From Megalobrama amblycephala (Eukaryota > Chordata > Actinopteri > Cypriniformes > Xenocyprididae), in the NCBI RefSeq assembly GCF_018812025.1, contig NC_063057.1, forward strand, positions 19,955,638 through 20,019,637: DNA of 64,000 nucleotides. The letters are read 5' to 3'. The position numbers were made by a program, and so were the translations under genes. How positions within the stretch are numbered: the stretch's first letter is position 1; every line of letters starts with the position of its first letter. This document shows, one piece after another, positions 1 through 11,845 of this stretch. The notes below the pieces were generated by a model that was given only the letters and a program-made list of their open reading frames with translations, had not been told where the DNA came from and searched no databases.

Positions 1-149
1 CCAATCAGAGCGCTTGCGGTCCGCGTAGAATTGACGCGTTGTTACATTTTTGAAGAGGTGCACGTCAGGCTACGTCGTAGGCTACGCGTGCTACGCACAG
101 CCTTCGCCGTTGCTACGGCGTACACTCGACTCAGAAGTATAAATCAGCC
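1..149. mobile_element. Right end of a PIF/Harbinger-like short transposon, cut by the window edge
   Basis: The GC-rich, CGTAGC-rich sequence ends in 'agtataaatcagcc' followed by tta. Read backwards, this terminus resembles the end of the element at 39185-39893 (ttatact motif just inside the end, CG-rich interior). The tta after the end would fit a 3-bp TWA target duplication as in PIF/Harbinger, but the left end is outside the window. It looks non-autonomous, with no coding sequence. The family assignment is inference. Confidence 0.5.
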
Positions 150-159
150 TTAATATGCC

Positions 160-600
160 ATTTGTGATTATTAGCATGTGGCAGACAAAATAGCACTCAC
201 ACTGATCAAACGACTGACTCCATTAGCATAATGCTAATCTAAGAACTAGAGTCGCACCTCACTATTAAATCCTTTAGTGTGATGTTAGCATGTTGCTTAG
301 CTAACAGCATGAAAATTGAAGAGTAACACAACAAATAATTGATCGATATTTGGCCATTTTAAGATAAAAAACAGCACTCCTCACGTTTATTAAACAATTG
401 ATTTCATTAGCATGGTGCTAAGCTTAGAATGTGACAATACAAAAGTAAACAGACTGAATAATTGGACTATATTGTGATTACTGGAATGTGCCAGATAAGA
501 AAGCGATCCTTACATGAATCAAACATGAACCGCACCTCATGACTGATTTTAATAAAGTGTGCTATTAGCATATTGCTATGCTAACCACATGACAATCGTT
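160..600. repeat. Degenerate tandem repeat, about 155-bp unit
   Basis: Three imperfect units share an order of motifs: a 'gcactc..cac' block, 'atcaaac', 'gactga', then 'ttagcat..tgctaa'. The first motif recurs near 191, 372 and 502, so units one and three lie about two periods of 155 bp apart. Short palindromes around 'ttagcat/atgctaa' recur in every unit. No open frame is shared. This may be the interior of a larger repeat whose end lies at 1-149. Confidence 0.4.
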
Positions 601-780
601 GGCAGTCTGATAACTAACCTTAAAAATGCATAACAGTCAATTTCTTTTTCAATTTTTTTTTTTTTGTGAATGTAAAATAAAATTACAAAAATAAGATAAA
701 AGTGTTAATTTGATCTAAACCGTTTGAGTACATCTCATTAGCTGTCATTTAACTACATTGTAAACACTACGTACGAAAAT

Positions 781-960
781 TAACCATCATAGTAAAACCA
801 TGGTTTTGGTGCATTGACTACCATTTGTATAACCACAGAAAAACCTTAGTTAAACTATGGTTTTAGTAGCAAAACCATGGTTAATTTGTAGTTACCATGG
901 AATAATAACAAGAACCATGTTTTTTTTGGTTGTATTTGTAGTAAAACCATGGTTATTTTT
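781..960. repeat. Cluster of aaaccatggtt palindromes
   Basis: The palindrome 'aaaccatggtt' or close variants (actatggtt, gttaccatgg, accatgttt) occurs about seven times within 180 bp, in both orientations by its symmetry. The short 60-residue frames over it on both strands result from this symmetry and carry no protein signature. It is probably a decayed dispersed repeat. Confidence 0.5.
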
Positions 961-2984
<2,024 letters not shown>

Positions 2985-3976
2985 TTAAAGGGCCAGTTCA
3001 CCTAAAAATAAAGAGTGTGTATATTCAACCGTAATGTGTTGCATTAAACAGGTAACAATTTCTCCAAATTTCTCAAAAAAAAAAAAAAAAAAAAGTAAGG
3101 CTTAGATCCTTAAAGGGCAAGTTCACCCAAAAATGAACACTGAAGTGTTTGCAAATTAGGAAAAAAATAAAAAAATAAAAATTCTTAATCCTTAGAAAAA
3201 ACGAGTAATTATCACAGTGAAGCTTACATCTTTAAAGGGCCAGTTCACCAAAAAAAATGAACATTTGACCATGAGTATATTAAAACTTGGTGTGTCGAAT
3301 TCAGGACTACTGAATTTCTACAAATTTCTATAACATCCCAACAAACAAGTTTTTGAAAAGCAATAAGTAAAATTCACAGTATAGCTTACATCCTTAAAGG
3401 GCCAGTTCACCCGGAAATGAACATTTTAGTGTGTGTATATTGGTACTTGGTGTGATTCACTCTCAGTTTTGAATACAAATATTTGAGATCTACGGATAAG
3501 ATTTGAGATCTACGTTGGAGCGTACAATTCAGAGAATATAGGCTTTATTATTATTATTTTAAATCTAGTTCCTCACACAAAGCGATCATATATCTTTGGA
3601 AGACTTGGAATACAGTGCACAAGTCATTTGGGCTTATTTTATGATGCTTTTATGGCATTCAGTGACAATTCCAGTCCCTATCCACTTGAAAGGTGACCAC
3701 AGCTATCAAACAAAATTTTAGTCTGTTCCCCACATAAAGCTGTCATATGCCTTTTATAAGACATACAGGTCCTACAGATTACTTGTATTATGCTTTTATA
3801 GTTCTTTTATTACCTTTTTGGAGCTCAAAATCTCCAGTTCCCATTCACTTTCATTGTATGAAAAAGGGCAGCATGAACATTTTTCAAAATTTCTTAATTT
3901 GTGTTCCATGCAAGAAAGAAAGTCAAATGGGTTTGAAAGAACATGGAATGTTCATTTTTGGGTCAACTTTTCTTTA
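2985..3976. mobile_element. TTAA-flanked foldback-type element with repeated left ends
   Basis: The terminus 'ttaaagggccagttcacc' followed by 'aaaaatgaac' occurs four times in direct orientation (about 2985, 3110, 3232 and 3394). The inverted counterpart 'gttcatttttgggtcaac' then 'tttctttaa' closes the element at 3973. The interior (3580-3960) holds two related halves ('cattcagtgacaattccagt' near 3656 and 'ccattcactttcattg' near 3841). The termini match the intact foldback element at 61796-62497. Non-autonomous; the 128-residue frame at 3818-4204 has no recognisable domain. Confidence 0.6.
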
Positions 3977-3999
3977 AACCACAATTTAAATGCACTCAA

Positions 4000-4276
4000 G
4001 CTGGTTGAAACGCAAGACATCACCGGCGAAGTCACATGTCGTAAAAACCGAAAAGACATTATAGAAAAAGACGTCATACTTAGTAACTGTGCTCATGTGG
4101 GTTTCAGAAACCAGTTTTTCATGCTTCAAATGTGCACCCACCAAACACACATATCACTCATCGATTCATGTATGCACATCGGTGGATATAAGAACTCCAT
4201 GTAGAACAAACTCGATGCATTTAGAATAACCTACTTCAGACATACTGATTAACTAGACATGACAATCATGCTATTT

Positions 4277-4307
<31 letters not shown>

Positions 4308-5100
4308 CAGTTAAAGAAAACCTCTGCTTTACAATCAAATCGTGTTAAAATCCAACCCAGACATCATCGGCACATAGTTCTGTTTGGATGAAACAGGGCA
4401 GGAAATTAACAGCAAATGACACACAAATTGATGAGTCTCACAAACTCAGTTCCATGAAGAGAAATAAATAAAGACTGCAGACCCTGAAGCCTCAAATCCC
4501 TTGCGCACACACACACACACACACTCACACACACGCACACGTTTCGTCGACTCACAGAGCGCAATGGAACAGCACTTCTCTTGCACGGTTCAGCCAGATG
4601 TTGCAGGCGATGATTTGAGCGTGTCTGTGATTGCATGCGTGTGAGTGTGTGCAGTCCAGGTCTCCACAGGTCTGCGGCCACAGTGTGCAGGTTTCCTAGC
4701 AGCGTTAGATGGGTTCAGTGCTACAGGCTGTCTCTCTGCACGTTGCCGTAACAGAGTGTCGCTCTGCAGTGACCGAGAGAGAGACAGACAGAGAGAGAAA
4801 GAGAGGTTGAGCACTGAGACGCTGCAGAAGAAACGTGCCCTAACAGTGGGAACCTATCACAAAGCTCTCTCTCCCTGTGTACGAGATGGAGGATGGGAAG
4901 AGATTCATCGCCCTCTATGGGTGAACAGGAGATGTGCAGCAGAGATTAACTAGATTTTGCACATTTTCTGAAGATGTGTATGGTGCATTATCAGTGCTGG
5001 TCGCTCCTTAATAGCCTATATATGATGTAAATGTAAAGCAAATGTAAAAGTACAATCCAAAACCAAATACAACATTCAGCAGACTAGGTTTAGTTAATTT
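4000..5100. other. Intronic sequence with CA repeats and a pyrimidine/purine-rich segment
   Basis: CA microsatellites lie at about 4277-4307 and 4504-4540. The segment 4560-4940 is more GC-rich and holds a gagagaga tract at 4774-4806. A weak candidate exon on the minus strand is listed separately. Nothing else was recognised. Confidence 0.4.
4557..4766 (-). other. Weak candidate exon bounded by consensus splice sites
   Basis: On the minus strand a long pyrimidine tract (ctctctgtctgtctctctct) runs into an 'actgcag' acceptor at about 4767, and about 210 bp further a 'gtgagt' donor follows. The enclosed sequence is GC-richer than its surroundings. The frames through it contain dipeptide runs from the TG repeat and no known domain, so any exon would probably be untranslated or alternative. 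Simple-sequence DNA often creates such sites by chance; the support is only the splice-like borders. Confidence 0.18.
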
Positions 5101-6147
5101 TTTGAAAGAAGTCTCTTATGCTCATCAAGGTTGCCTTTACTTGATAAAAAAATACAAGAATAACAGTAATATTGTGAAATATTATTATAATTTAAAATAG
5201 CTGTTTTCTATTTTAATATATTTTAAAATGTAATTTATTCCTGTGATGGCAAAGCTGTATTTTCAGCATCATTACTGCAGTCTTCAGTGTCACATGATCC
5301 TTCAGAAATCATTCTAATATGCAGATTTTAATTATTATTATCAATAAACAGTTGTGCTGCTTAATGTTTTTGTGGAAACCATAATCAATTCTTTTTCAGG
5401 ATTCTTTGAATAGAAAACAGTTTATTTTTGAACAAAAATCTTTTGTAACAGTAATAAATGTCTGTCACTTTTGATCAGTGGTGGAAAGAGTACTAAAATT
5501 TGACTTAAGTAAAGTATTGATACTTAAGAAATCATTTACTTGAGTACAAGTAGAAGTACTGAACAATAATATGACTCAACTAAGAATAAATAAGTAGTTT
5601 GCTGAAAAACTAAGTTACTATGTTACAAAGTAGTAAAGTATGCTACAAAGCACATTATTAAGAGACGTTTTGTCTGTTGAAACATGAAGACAACAAACAC
5701 GATTGCGAGAATATATATCTGTGTTTATAAGTGTTCTTCAAGCCATCTTGGGTATTTTCATAAAAATAATGTATATCTACAAGGCAACGCTAATCGACAT
5801 AGCCTGTATCATAGAATTTTATAACATAGCCTAATATATTTTCTGTTTCACACTGTGTTAAGAAGCAACATGGGACCACAGAGATTATTTCAAACACAAC
5901 TGACGTCTATATATAGGCTATAAACCGCGTTCCAAATTATTATGCAAGTGACATATCAGTAAGATTTCAGTACAATAAACTTTCAGATTTTAGTTTTTCT
6001 AAGAAAATGTTTGTTTATTTATCCATGTCTTTTTAGATAACTGGTATCAATCACAGACAAAATAATTTGCCAGGTCTACTTAGGTAAATGGAAACCCTAC
6101 TTAGAGGTTGTTCCACATTATTAAGCAAGTCACAGTTCTCATGCAAT

Positions 6148-6530
6148 ATGGGGAGAAAGAAAGATCTTTCTGAAGATGAAAAGCATGAAATGGTGCAATG
6201 TTGTGCAAAAGGCATGAAAACAACTAATATTGTGTGAAAACTGAATGGAGATTATCGAATTATCATAAGATTTGTGAGTGATTTAGAGCACAGCAGAACT
6301 CATTCAGATAAAGGCTTATTAAGGAAAGTTCCTGTCAAAAAAATTAATTGTATTAAAAGGGCAGTTATAAAAAAAAAAAAGCCAGTGTTGAGCAGCAAAC
6401 AGGTATGTGAAGCTGCTGGTGTCTCTGGAGTCTCAAGAAGCTCTCCATGCAGGCTGGCAGTTATGTGTAAAATTGCATTTTAGCCACCACTAACCAAACC
6501 TCACAAAGAGAAACATTTACAGTGGGTGTA
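6148..6530 (+). pseudogene. Tc1-like transposase N-terminal half (left arm)
   Basis: The start MGRKKDLSEDEKHEMVQCCA is at 6148, followed by a stop after about 30 codons. A second frame then continues through 'SKQVCEAAGVSGVSRSSPC', which looks like the helix-turn-helix part of a Tc1-like DNA-binding domain. At least one stop and a frameshift break it, and the catalytic domain is absent from this arm. It would bind terminal repeats in an intact protein; here it is dead. Confidence 0.6.
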
Positions 6531-6599
6531 GAAATACATTTTCAAACAGTTTTATTGCCGTGGCGTTTTTTTGCAGCATGGGATAGTGCATAGTGCATT

Positions 6600-7256
6600 G
6601 TATTTCAGAATACACTATCCTCCTTTTTATACCATAGCTGAAAATGGCCAGTTATGAACTCCACATATCTTGATAAAGTCATTTTAATACCCTCAGAGAC
6701 CCTAAAGGGACCTTCCATCTCACTTCCCAATATTCCAGCCCAAATCATCACCCACCAGCTCCCCGCTGACATCACAGTCTTGTTTGAATGTGGTGGCCAT
6801 TCACCAACCATCCAGAAATCGATCCGTTTAGACCATCCATTTTAGTACGGCATTAGTCAGTGAATAAAACTATTTAAAAATGAGTGTATTTCTAAACCCA
6901 CTGTAAATGTTTATCTTTGTGAGCTTTGGTTTGGAGTGGCTGAAATGCATCTTTACGCACAACTGCCAGCCAGCATGGAGAGCTTCTTGAGACTCCAAAG
7001 ACACCAGCAGCTTTGAATACCTGTTTGCTGCTCAACACTGGCTTTTTTTTTATAGCTGCCCTTTTAATACAATTAATTTTTTTGACAAAAACTTTCATTA
7101 ATAAGACCGAGTTCTGCTGTGCTCTAAATCACTCACAAATCTTATGATAATTTGATAATCTCCGTTCAGTTTTCACACAATTTTAGTTGTTTTCATGCCT
7201 TTTGCACAACATTGCACCATTTCATGCTTTTCATCTTCAGAAAGATCTTTCTTCAT
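6600..7256 (-). pseudogene. Tc1-like transposase, truncated (right arm and centre)
   Basis: On the minus strand the right arm encodes the same N-terminal half (SSKQVFKAAGVFGVSRSSPC), and the centre, 6605-6811, encodes a piece of the catalytic half with WWVMIWAGIL and GPFRVSEGIKM, as in Tc1-like proteins between the first and second catalytic aspartates. The second Asp and the Glu of the DDE triad are missing because the sequence runs out at the left arm. Several stops and frame changes are present. Confidence 0.6.
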
Positions 7257-7471
7257 CCCATATTGCATGAGAATTGTGACTTGCTTAATAATGTGGAACA
7301 ACCTCTAAGTAGGGTTTCCATAGATCTGGCAAATTATTTTGTCTGAGATTGACAGTTATCTAAAAAGACATGGATAAATAAACAAACAAACATTTTCTGA
7401 GAAAAGCTAAAATCTGAATGTTTATTATCTTACTGATATGTCACTTGCATAATATTTTGGAACACGGTGGA

Positions 7472-8146
7472 TAGTGATTTTGGAGCAAAACATATTAATA
7501 TTAATCTCATATTGATATTTATCTCATAAATTGTTATGTTTGACACTATGCCAAGCAAACAAACTAGCTATTCTTGTTGCTAAGAGTGATTGAGGTCCAC
7601 GTAAGATAATTTGAATGTTTAGGATTAAAACAGTATGAACAGAAAAGTGCCAGTAAAAAATAAAGTGGGGTACGAGTTAACATGTTAAATAAAATGCCCT
7701 TTTTTAATTCTATCGAAAATGTGCTGGAAGCCCACTGTTGATATAGTAAGGAACTACACTTTTACATGCATCTGATTGACAGATAAATCATGCGATCTTA
7801 TTTCACTAATGTTGATGTTATGTCAGTTACGTACAAAATTTGCTTCATGCATTCAGTTTAACTATATTGTTAAGGAAGGCAAGCTGTATTTTAAACACAT
7901 ACATTGTTCTTGCTCCATCCATGCAACAACTGCATCCTTTTATGAGCCAAGTTTTCTATTTAGTTCAACTGCTCAGTGATCTGGTAATATCAATGGTATG
8001 ACCCATTTCAGGAGCTACCAAAATTAGAATATGAGCATAGCATACTTACATTCACTAAAATATTGAAACGTTAGCGGTACTGATCTAAACGCGAGCGCCA
8101 GTGATTGAATGTCAAAGTGCGGCTGGAACGCCACTCCTTCCAGCTG
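7472..8146. other. hAT interior without recognised genes
   Basis: AT-rich sequence between the Tc1-like palindrome and the DIRS remnant. The only notable frame (7776-7979) shows no domain. It is presumably the interior of the host hAT. Confidence 0.35.
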
Positions 8147-9214
8147 AACGTCTCAGGTTACGCATGTAACCATGGTTCCCTGAGAGGGGAACGAGACGCT
8201 GCGTCACCATGGCAACGCTTTGGGGATCCGCCTCAGCGCAAGCACTCCTGAAGACGTGTACAACTAGTCCAATCTTGATTGGTGCAACGTCATCCCATGA
8301 CGTATGCCGGCGGAACGCAGAAGCTATAAAAGAGCTGTCAAACACAGCTGTTTCAGCTACTGATCTGAAGCAAGCGGTTTGACAGGTATGCAGGAAGTAT
8401 GGCAAGGGGACGCAGCGTCTCGTTCCCCTCTCAGGGAACCATGGTTACATGCGTAACCTGAGACGTTCCCTTTCGAGGGAACTCGCGCTGCGTCACCATG
8501 GCAATGCTTTGGGGAATGAATACCCGTGTCGCCATACTGACAAAATGTCTGTCCTGATGTGAAGCAAAATGGCACAAACTTAGGACATAAGCAATTGGGA
8601 ACTGGGCGTGACCGGTAGATCCAAATTATAGAATTTAATAAAGGTGTGTGGGGAGGAGGGAGGGAGGCCCCCGACCATAGAGGACAGGACGATGCCATAC
8701 TTTGAGTAGAATGGGCTTTGAGTGGCAGAGGTGAAGGCAGCCCGCGCACCTCATATGCCTTAGATATGGCCTCTACAATCCATCTGCTGATGGTAGGCCT
8801 GGAGGACTGTGGATCTGGCCATGTTAGTTGGTACCTTAGGTACATACCCCAGTCTAGGGTGCAGAATAGCCTTGACGCCACCAGGGGCAAATTCCAAGCA
8901 TGATGGAGCCACAAAAAGAGCTTGTAAGTCCCCAACTCTTTTGAGGGACGTGAGAAGTGCCGAGAGCGGCGGGGTTAACAAATCGATTTCCTGAGGGCTC
9001 CACGGGGGAGCAGCTGTAATAAGTTCCCGCCCTGGAGGGGGCGCCCTCTGAGGCCTGACAAGATCATCAGGACCTTTTTCCCGAGGCCCATCTAGAGAGA
9101 ATGACGTTCCTCAGATCCGTTTTCTCTCTTTGGGGCTTCGGTTGAGAGCTTACGCTGAGGCGGATCCCCAAAGCGTTGCCATGGCGACGCAGCGCGAGTT
9201 CCCTCGAAAGGGAA
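8147..9214 (-). mobile_element. DIRS-type retrotransposon remnant with inverted repeats
   Basis: Three sets of long inverted repeats lie here. 8147-8205 pairs with 8409-8467 (aacgtctcaggttacgcatg and complement). About 8464-8516 pairs with 9166-9214 (ttccctttcgagggaactcg). 8207-8241 pairs with 9152-9184. Split inverted repeats and an internal complementary region are the hallmark of DIRS elements, which integrate through a tyrosine recombinase. The minus strand between the arms encodes a broken recombinase of that type (next entry). The block is GC-richer than its surroundings. Reverse transcriptase and gag regions are missing. Confidence 0.75.
8690..8990 (-). pseudogene. DIRS-type tyrosine recombinase fragment
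   Basis: The first frame reads LTSLKRVGDLQALFVAPSCL and GYVPKVPTNMARSTVLQA, which I recognise from the start of fish DIRS/Ngaro-like recombinase domains. At about 8815 it jumps to a second frame with SRWIVEAISKAYEVRGLPSP and KAHSTQSMASS. In intact relatives roughly a hundred residues lie between these blocks, so there is an internal deletion that removes the first catalytic Arg region. The second block corresponds to the HxxR box ('AHSTRG' in relatives), here with Gln instead of Arg. It cannot be active. Confidence 0.75.
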
Positions 9215-9591
9215 CTGGAAGTTTTGATTGGTTTTGCACCCAAGTCAGACCTGTTTGTTATTGGCTGAACCTCAGGGCTCCACTGCGGTAGTTTGAAAAG
9301 TGCCAGCTCGCCCTGTTGCTCCGTCAGCACCTTTGTCAAAGTACTTTGTACTTTTGGTGAAAAATAATTGTAGCAAAGTTGAATACTTTATTCAACTCAA
9401 GTAAAAGTACCACAATTTAATTATACTCAAGAAAGTAGAAAAACTGCAAAATGTACTTAAGTACTGTAACGAAAGTATTTGTAATTAGTTATTTTCCACC
9501 TATGCTTTTGATCAATGTACATCAATACATAGTTGCAGGTAAACTCATTTCTTTCAAAAATCTTATTGACCCCAACATTTTGAATGGTAGT

Positions 9592-10107
9592 GAGCAAAGT
9601 AACCAATATGAAGACTAGATTTTGAAGAATCAAACAGGCTGTAGAAAAGCTGCACACTTATACACCCTTTCTGCCACACAAACACAGTAAACATAGTTGG
9701 GAATTGAGCTGTTAGATTGTCTGGAAGGGCAAACGTACCTCCTAAGCAAGAAATGAAAGGTTGCCCATACCTTCTATCTGTTCTCCATTAGATTCCAGAG
9801 TGTTTGCCCAAACTTTAACTTTTAAAAACAACGCACACAGGCTTGACAGTATTATTTCTATATTTATATCTACATCTGCCATTCTGGATGACGCTTTATC
9901 ATTGAAGTGACTTATGAAGGGCATATTTTGATGACAGTTACTTGAGCAAGATAAAAACACGTGTCAACTGCTAAGACAAACCTCAAGATCCATCACAACT
10001 TGTTTTCCAAACTAGTGATGTTCGAGTTGCATTTGTTCGCTTGAACTGGATCTTTTTAATAGAACTACAAAAAAACCAAAAAAAAACTAATCCTACAACA
10101 TGGAACT

Positions 10108-10138
<31 letters not shown>

Positions 10139-10836
10139 AAGTATAAATTAAAAAAGCTGTTGGAAATGACCCATCCAAACAAACTTATTTGCCAAATGAG
10201 TCAAACTACTCAATGATATTCTCACAATAAGAACCTTTTTTTCACCAAAATTATTATAATTGAGACCCAATAGTTGGAGCAGAGGTCAAGAGAGGACCAA
10301 ATTCATCTTCTGTTGTTGGCAAGAACTTCATGTCAGCAGCTCAACTTAGTTTCACCGAATTTCATAACAAACCCACACAAAATGAGTAAGTGAAGTGTTC
10401 AGGGTGTCATTGCCCTTGAGTGAGTACAGAGCACATAATGAATAACAGGTGCCATCAGAACCCCTAGAGAGAGGGAACAGACTGTATTGAATTCTCATGA
10501 CGTCCCACAGCTGCTGCTTTCCAGGACCTCGGTGCCAGAAGGAACATCTTCAAAGTTTTTGAGAAAAGAGGAATTGTATATACAAAAATGGACAATTTAT
10601 GAGATTTGACAAATATCCTTTTATTGCATCACACATGGTTAGGCCATTGTGTTAACACTGAACAGACTGTTTTTACTACTGAATCTTTAAGACTTGTAAG
10701 TTTAAATTACATTGGTGAATTTGGTTAACACCAAATTGTTAAAAGATGAACAGCGTTGACATGTAAACAAGGAATTAAAATGTAACAATGACGATTTATG
10801 AATGACCTCACAAGAAAAAGAGCAAGGAAAAAAGTC
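9592..10836. other. Intronic sequence with a CAA microsatellite
   Basis: Ordinary AT-rich sequence. The one structured piece is a (CAA)n tract at 10106-10138. No exon borders, transposon ends or domain-bearing frames were recognised. Confidence 0.5.
10106..10138. repeat. (CAA)n microsatellite
   Basis: Eleven uninterrupted or nearly uninterrupted CAA units follow an A-rich tract. Confidence 0.9.
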
Positions 10837-11044
10837 GGTTACACTTTATTTTAAGGTGACATAGTTACATTGCAATTACTCAAATAAGTACAAAGTAATA
10901 TCAATTAACTACTTACTATAGGGTTACAGATAGGGTTTGGTTTAGGATTAGTTATTTGTAATTATGCATAATTTACTGTTATTACTATAGTAATAAGTAC
11001 ATGTAGTCACGTGTAATTACGTCACCTTACAATAAAGTGTTCCC
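10837..11044. mobile_element. Short hAT-type MITE with perfect 8-bp TSD
   Basis: The 208-bp element begins 'ggttacactttattttaagg' and ends with the inverted counterpart 'ccttacaataaagtgttccc'. It is flanked on both sides by 'aaaaagtc' (10829-10836 and 11045-11052). Similar 'acactttattttaagg' MITEs are very common in teleosts. No coding capacity. Confidence 0.85.
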
Positions 11045-11063
11045 AAAAAGTCCTTTTAATTAA

Positions 11064-11845
11064 AGGGTTCCCTTTAATCAAAAGACCCTCATGTCGTTCC
11101 AAAACCCGTAAGATCTTTGTTCACCTTCGAACACAAATTAAGATATTTCTGATGAAATCCAAGGGTTTTTTTTTTATTCCCCATAGAAAGCAAAATAATT
11201 ACCACATTCAGGGTCCAGAAAAGTAGTAAAGACATCGTTAAAACAGTCGATGTGACTACAGTGGTTCAAATTTAAAGGTGCCGATAGTGATTTCTGAGAA
11301 ACGCTGTTGATATTTGAAATCACCAAAACAAACACGCCCCTACACAAAAGGATCACACTTCGCCCCTCGAATTCACAAACACACGATGCAACACAGGCAC
11401 CCCCCTCCCACCAATTAGTGTATTACGTCCCTTACAGCTGATTGGCTACAAGTGTGTTTTGGTGCTCGGCCCGATCCACTTCCAACAGCGTTTTTCAGAA
11501 ATCACTTACTGCACCTTTAACGTTATGAAGTGACAAGAATACGAAATTGTTGAATAAAGTTGTTATTTTTGTTTTGTTTTTCACACAAATAGTATTCTCG
11601 TCACTTCATAACATTAAGGTTGAACCACTGCAGTCACGTCGACTGTTTTAACGATGCCTTTACTATTTCTGTGGACCTTGAACGTGGTAAATATGTTGCT
11701 TTCTATGGGGAATAAAAAGACCTTGGATGTCATCAAAAATATCTTAATTTGTGTTCTGAAGATGAACAAAGGTCTTTCAGATGTGGAACAACATCAGGGT
11801 GTGCAATTAATGCCAGCAATTTCATTTTTTGGGTGAACTAACCCT
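11064..11845. mobile_element. TTAA-flanked foldback element with nested insertion
   Basis: The two halves are inverted copies: 'agtaaagacatcgttaaaac' on the left mirrors 'gttttaacgatgcctttact' on the right. The right end 'gggtgaactaaccct' is followed by ttaa; the left end is diverged (agggttccct) and preceded by ttaa. It belongs with the copies at 43490-45902, 57013-57383 and 61796-62497. Such TTAA-flanked hairpin elements of fish resemble those described as Angel, an identification I cannot verify. A second element sits at its centre. Confidence 0.65.
11276..11516. mobile_element. TTAA-flanked MITE (aggtgc ends) inside the foldback element
   Basis: Ends 'aggtgccgatagtgatttct' and 'agaaatcacttactgcacct' form inverted repeats flanked by ttaa at 11272-11275 and 11517-11520. 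Same family as 62743-63426. Removing it restores the loop of the host hairpin. Confidence 0.75.

Larger units (their letters stand above)
5923..7471. mobile_element. Palindromic Tc1-like transposon derivative
   Basis: Two arms of about 600 bp, 5923-6540 and 6885-7471, are inverted copies of each other. Each begins at a Tc1-like terminus (gttccaaattattatgcaag / cataatattttggaacac) and each encodes the N-terminal half of the same transposase. The 345-bp centre encodes part of the catalytic half on the minus strand only. Dinucleotide ta lies near both ends, as expected for Tc1/mariner. Thus the right arm plus centre is a truncated minus-strand element, and the left arm is an inverted duplicate of the 5' half. 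Another 5'-half copy lies at 48618-49192. Confidence 0.75.
5476..9504. mobile_element. hAT transposon with perfect 8-bp TSD, carrying nested insertions
   Basis: The element starts 'cagtggtggaaagagtac' and ends 'gttattttccacctatg', imperfect terminal inverted repeats. It is flanked by identical 8-bp duplications 'cttttgat' (5468-5475 and 9505-9512). Subterminal sequence is rich in 'acttaagta' and 'tactcaag' motifs, as in the related hAT at 44492-45624. No hAT transposase remains. The length of 4 kb is due to a palindromic Tc1-like element (5923-7471) and a DIRS remnant (8147-9214) inside it. Confidence 0.85.
5101..9591 (+). mobile_element. Old cyprinid dispersed repeat, split by a hAT insertion
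   Basis: The left part (5101-5475) begins 'gaaagaagtctcttatgctc' and includes 'gtgtcacatgatccttcag'. The right part (9513-9591) ends in 'ttgaatggtagt' after 'gaccccaacattt'. Together they read as one copy of a repeat I recognise as abundant in zebrafish and carp, whose usual end is a 'ggtagt'-type terminus. The two parts become contiguous when the hAT at 5476-9504 and one TSD copy are removed. An inverted fragment of the same family lies at 42211-42450. Family name not recalled. Confidence 0.6.

Noticed and set aside
3818..4204. 128-residue plus-strand frame
   Set aside because: Begins inside a MITE and continues into unrelated sequence; no domain.
8357..8935. 192-residue minus-strand frame taken as one protein
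   Set aside because: Only its middle (WIVEAISKAYEVRGL region) belongs to the recombinase; the remainder runs through inverted repeats and non-coding sequence.
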